DNA of 64,000 nt, taken from positions 1,146,001 to 1,210,000 of the forward strand of contig NZ_OY781378.1 of NCBI RefSeq assembly GCF_963676665.1, in the 5' to 3' direction. Below are positions 63,089 to 64,000 of the stretch, in pieces. The number at the start of each line of letters is the position of its first letter. The stretch's first letter is position 1. The DNA is from an uncultured Tolumonas sp. Its GTDB lineage: Bacteria > Pseudomonadota > Gammaproteobacteria > Enterobacterales > Aeromonadaceae. The position numbers were made by a program, and so were the translations under genes. The notes under the pieces are model-generated. The model had not been told where the DNA came from and made no database searches. It worked only from the letters and a program-made list of their open reading frames with translations.

Positions 63089-64000
63089 CATGTCTGCTGC
63101 TGATGGAACCATGGAATTCGAGGATATGCTGATCAAGCTGGCCACTGAAAATGGTTCAGACTTATATCTGGCAACCGGCGCCGTGCCCAGTATCAAATTT
63201 AATGGTGTATTAACACCAATCCAGGAACGTCCGATGGAATTAGGCCAGGTTGCCGAAATTGCCAATCGGATCATGGATGAAGAACAGCGCATTATTTTTG
63301 ATAAAGAATTGGAAATGAACCTAGCGCTTTCGTTATCTAAAGTAGGGCGTTTCCGTGTCAATATTTTCCGCCAACGGAATGAAATCTCCATCGTTGCCCG
63401 TAATATCAAATTAGATATTCCGACGTTTGAAGAACTGAAGCTGCCGCCAATCCTGTTGGATGTAATCATGGAGAAACGAGGGTTGGTATTGTTTGTTGGT
63501 GCGACAGGTTCTGGTAAGTCCACAACATTGGCGGCATTGATAGATCATCGAAATACTAATACCAGTGGGCATATCATTACCATTGAAGACCCTATCGAAT
63601 ATGTTCATCCGCATAAAAAGAGCATCATCAACCAACGTGAAGTAGGGGTGGACACTCGCAGTTTCCATGCGGCCTTGAAAAATACCTTGCGTCAGGCACC
63701 GGATGTTATTTTGATTGGGGAAATTCGTGACCGCGAAACGATGGAACACGCATTAGCGTTTGCGGAAACCGGCCATTTAGCTATTTCAACCTTGCATGCG
63801 AATAATGCAAATCAGGCGTTGGATCGTATTATCAATTTCTTCCCAGAAGAGCGTCGGCCACAATTGATGAACGATTTAGGGAATAACCTGAAAGCGTTTG
63901 TATCGCAACGATTAGTTAAAACAAAAGATGGGAAACGACGCGCCGCCATTGAGGTATTGCTGGGTACCGCAACGATTCAGGATATGATCCGCCGAGGTGA
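63089..64000 (+). CDS. pilU: PilT/PilU-family twitching motility ATPase (partial, runs off the window)
   Basis: The first 304 codons are present. ATG 63089 follows AAGGAGA. The sequence (MEFEDMLIKLATENGSDLYL) and the inserted loops fit PilU better than PilT. Walker A is GATGSGKSTTLAALI, the Asp box is IITIEDPIEYVH, Walker B is DVILIGEIRDRETM and the His box is STLHANNANQA. PilU helps PilT retract type IV pili. pilT usually precedes pilU, but here the upstream gene is the kinase homologue on the other strand, so pilT must be elsewhere. Confidence 0.9.

Overview
The window is chromosomal DNA from a free-living gammaproteobacterium. The gene content (serC-aroA, aroF-tyrA, aroG, pabB-nudL, sohB/topA, BtsSR, a LuxO-type regulator, PilU) and the protein sequences fit the Aeromonadaceae, and Tolumonas is my best guess. 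That assignment is inferred from memory of protein families, not from any search.

Layout. 1-174 holds the 5' end of an Aer-like PAS chemoreceptor gene. 651-7144 is an ABC sugar importer operon ending in a GH13 amylosucrase-type enzyme with no signal peptide, which suggests that imported sucrose or a related glucoside is used in the cytoplasm. 7203-12082 holds two small genes and a PAS-PAS-GGDEF gene split by a complete IS21-family element (9369-11838, 7-bp target duplication). 12268-12672 carries two identical initiator tRNA genes, each with its own terminator. Then come an AI-2E-family transporter and a chemoreceptor. 15679-22121 is a tightly coupled seven-gene minus-strand operon joining a MacA/LolC/LolD-like export module to an MlaE/MlaF/MlaD/lipoprotein module. 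A small exported protein is divergent to it.

22904-34000 is metabolic: serC, aroA, serA, a HAD phosphatase, ackA, and a CstA-family transporter next to the BtsS/BtsR two-component genes, with a candidate BtsR operator. 34089-38802 is a BMP-type nucleoside ABC importer. 38988-41248 is aroF-tyrA, with a perfect TyrR box before aroF and a strong terminator between the two genes. 41346-46888 holds a TAXI binding protein, a MalY/PatB-type C-S lyase, a Set-type sugar efflux MFS protein, a LysR regulator and sohB. 47045-50091 has topA, a palindromic MITE-like repeat, and tRNA-Gly and tRNA-Cys. 50140-52078 is pabB-nudL. 52284-56839 is a signalling locus: a LuxO-family sigma-54 response regulator, a FIST (NosP-like) sensor and a hybrid kinase with its own Hpt domain. 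The rest holds a DEAD-box helicase, aroG, a HAD phosphatase, a MATE pump, a YaeP-family protein, a fructosamine-kinase homologue that has lost key catalytic residues, and the start of pilU.

The most notable items are the LuxO-FIST-hybrid kinase locus, the seven-gene MCE plus ABC-exporter operon, the predicted pseudokinase, the BtsR operator match, the reconstructable IS21 insertion, and two copies of a palindromic repeat. I saw no CRISPR array, prophage or obvious defence system.
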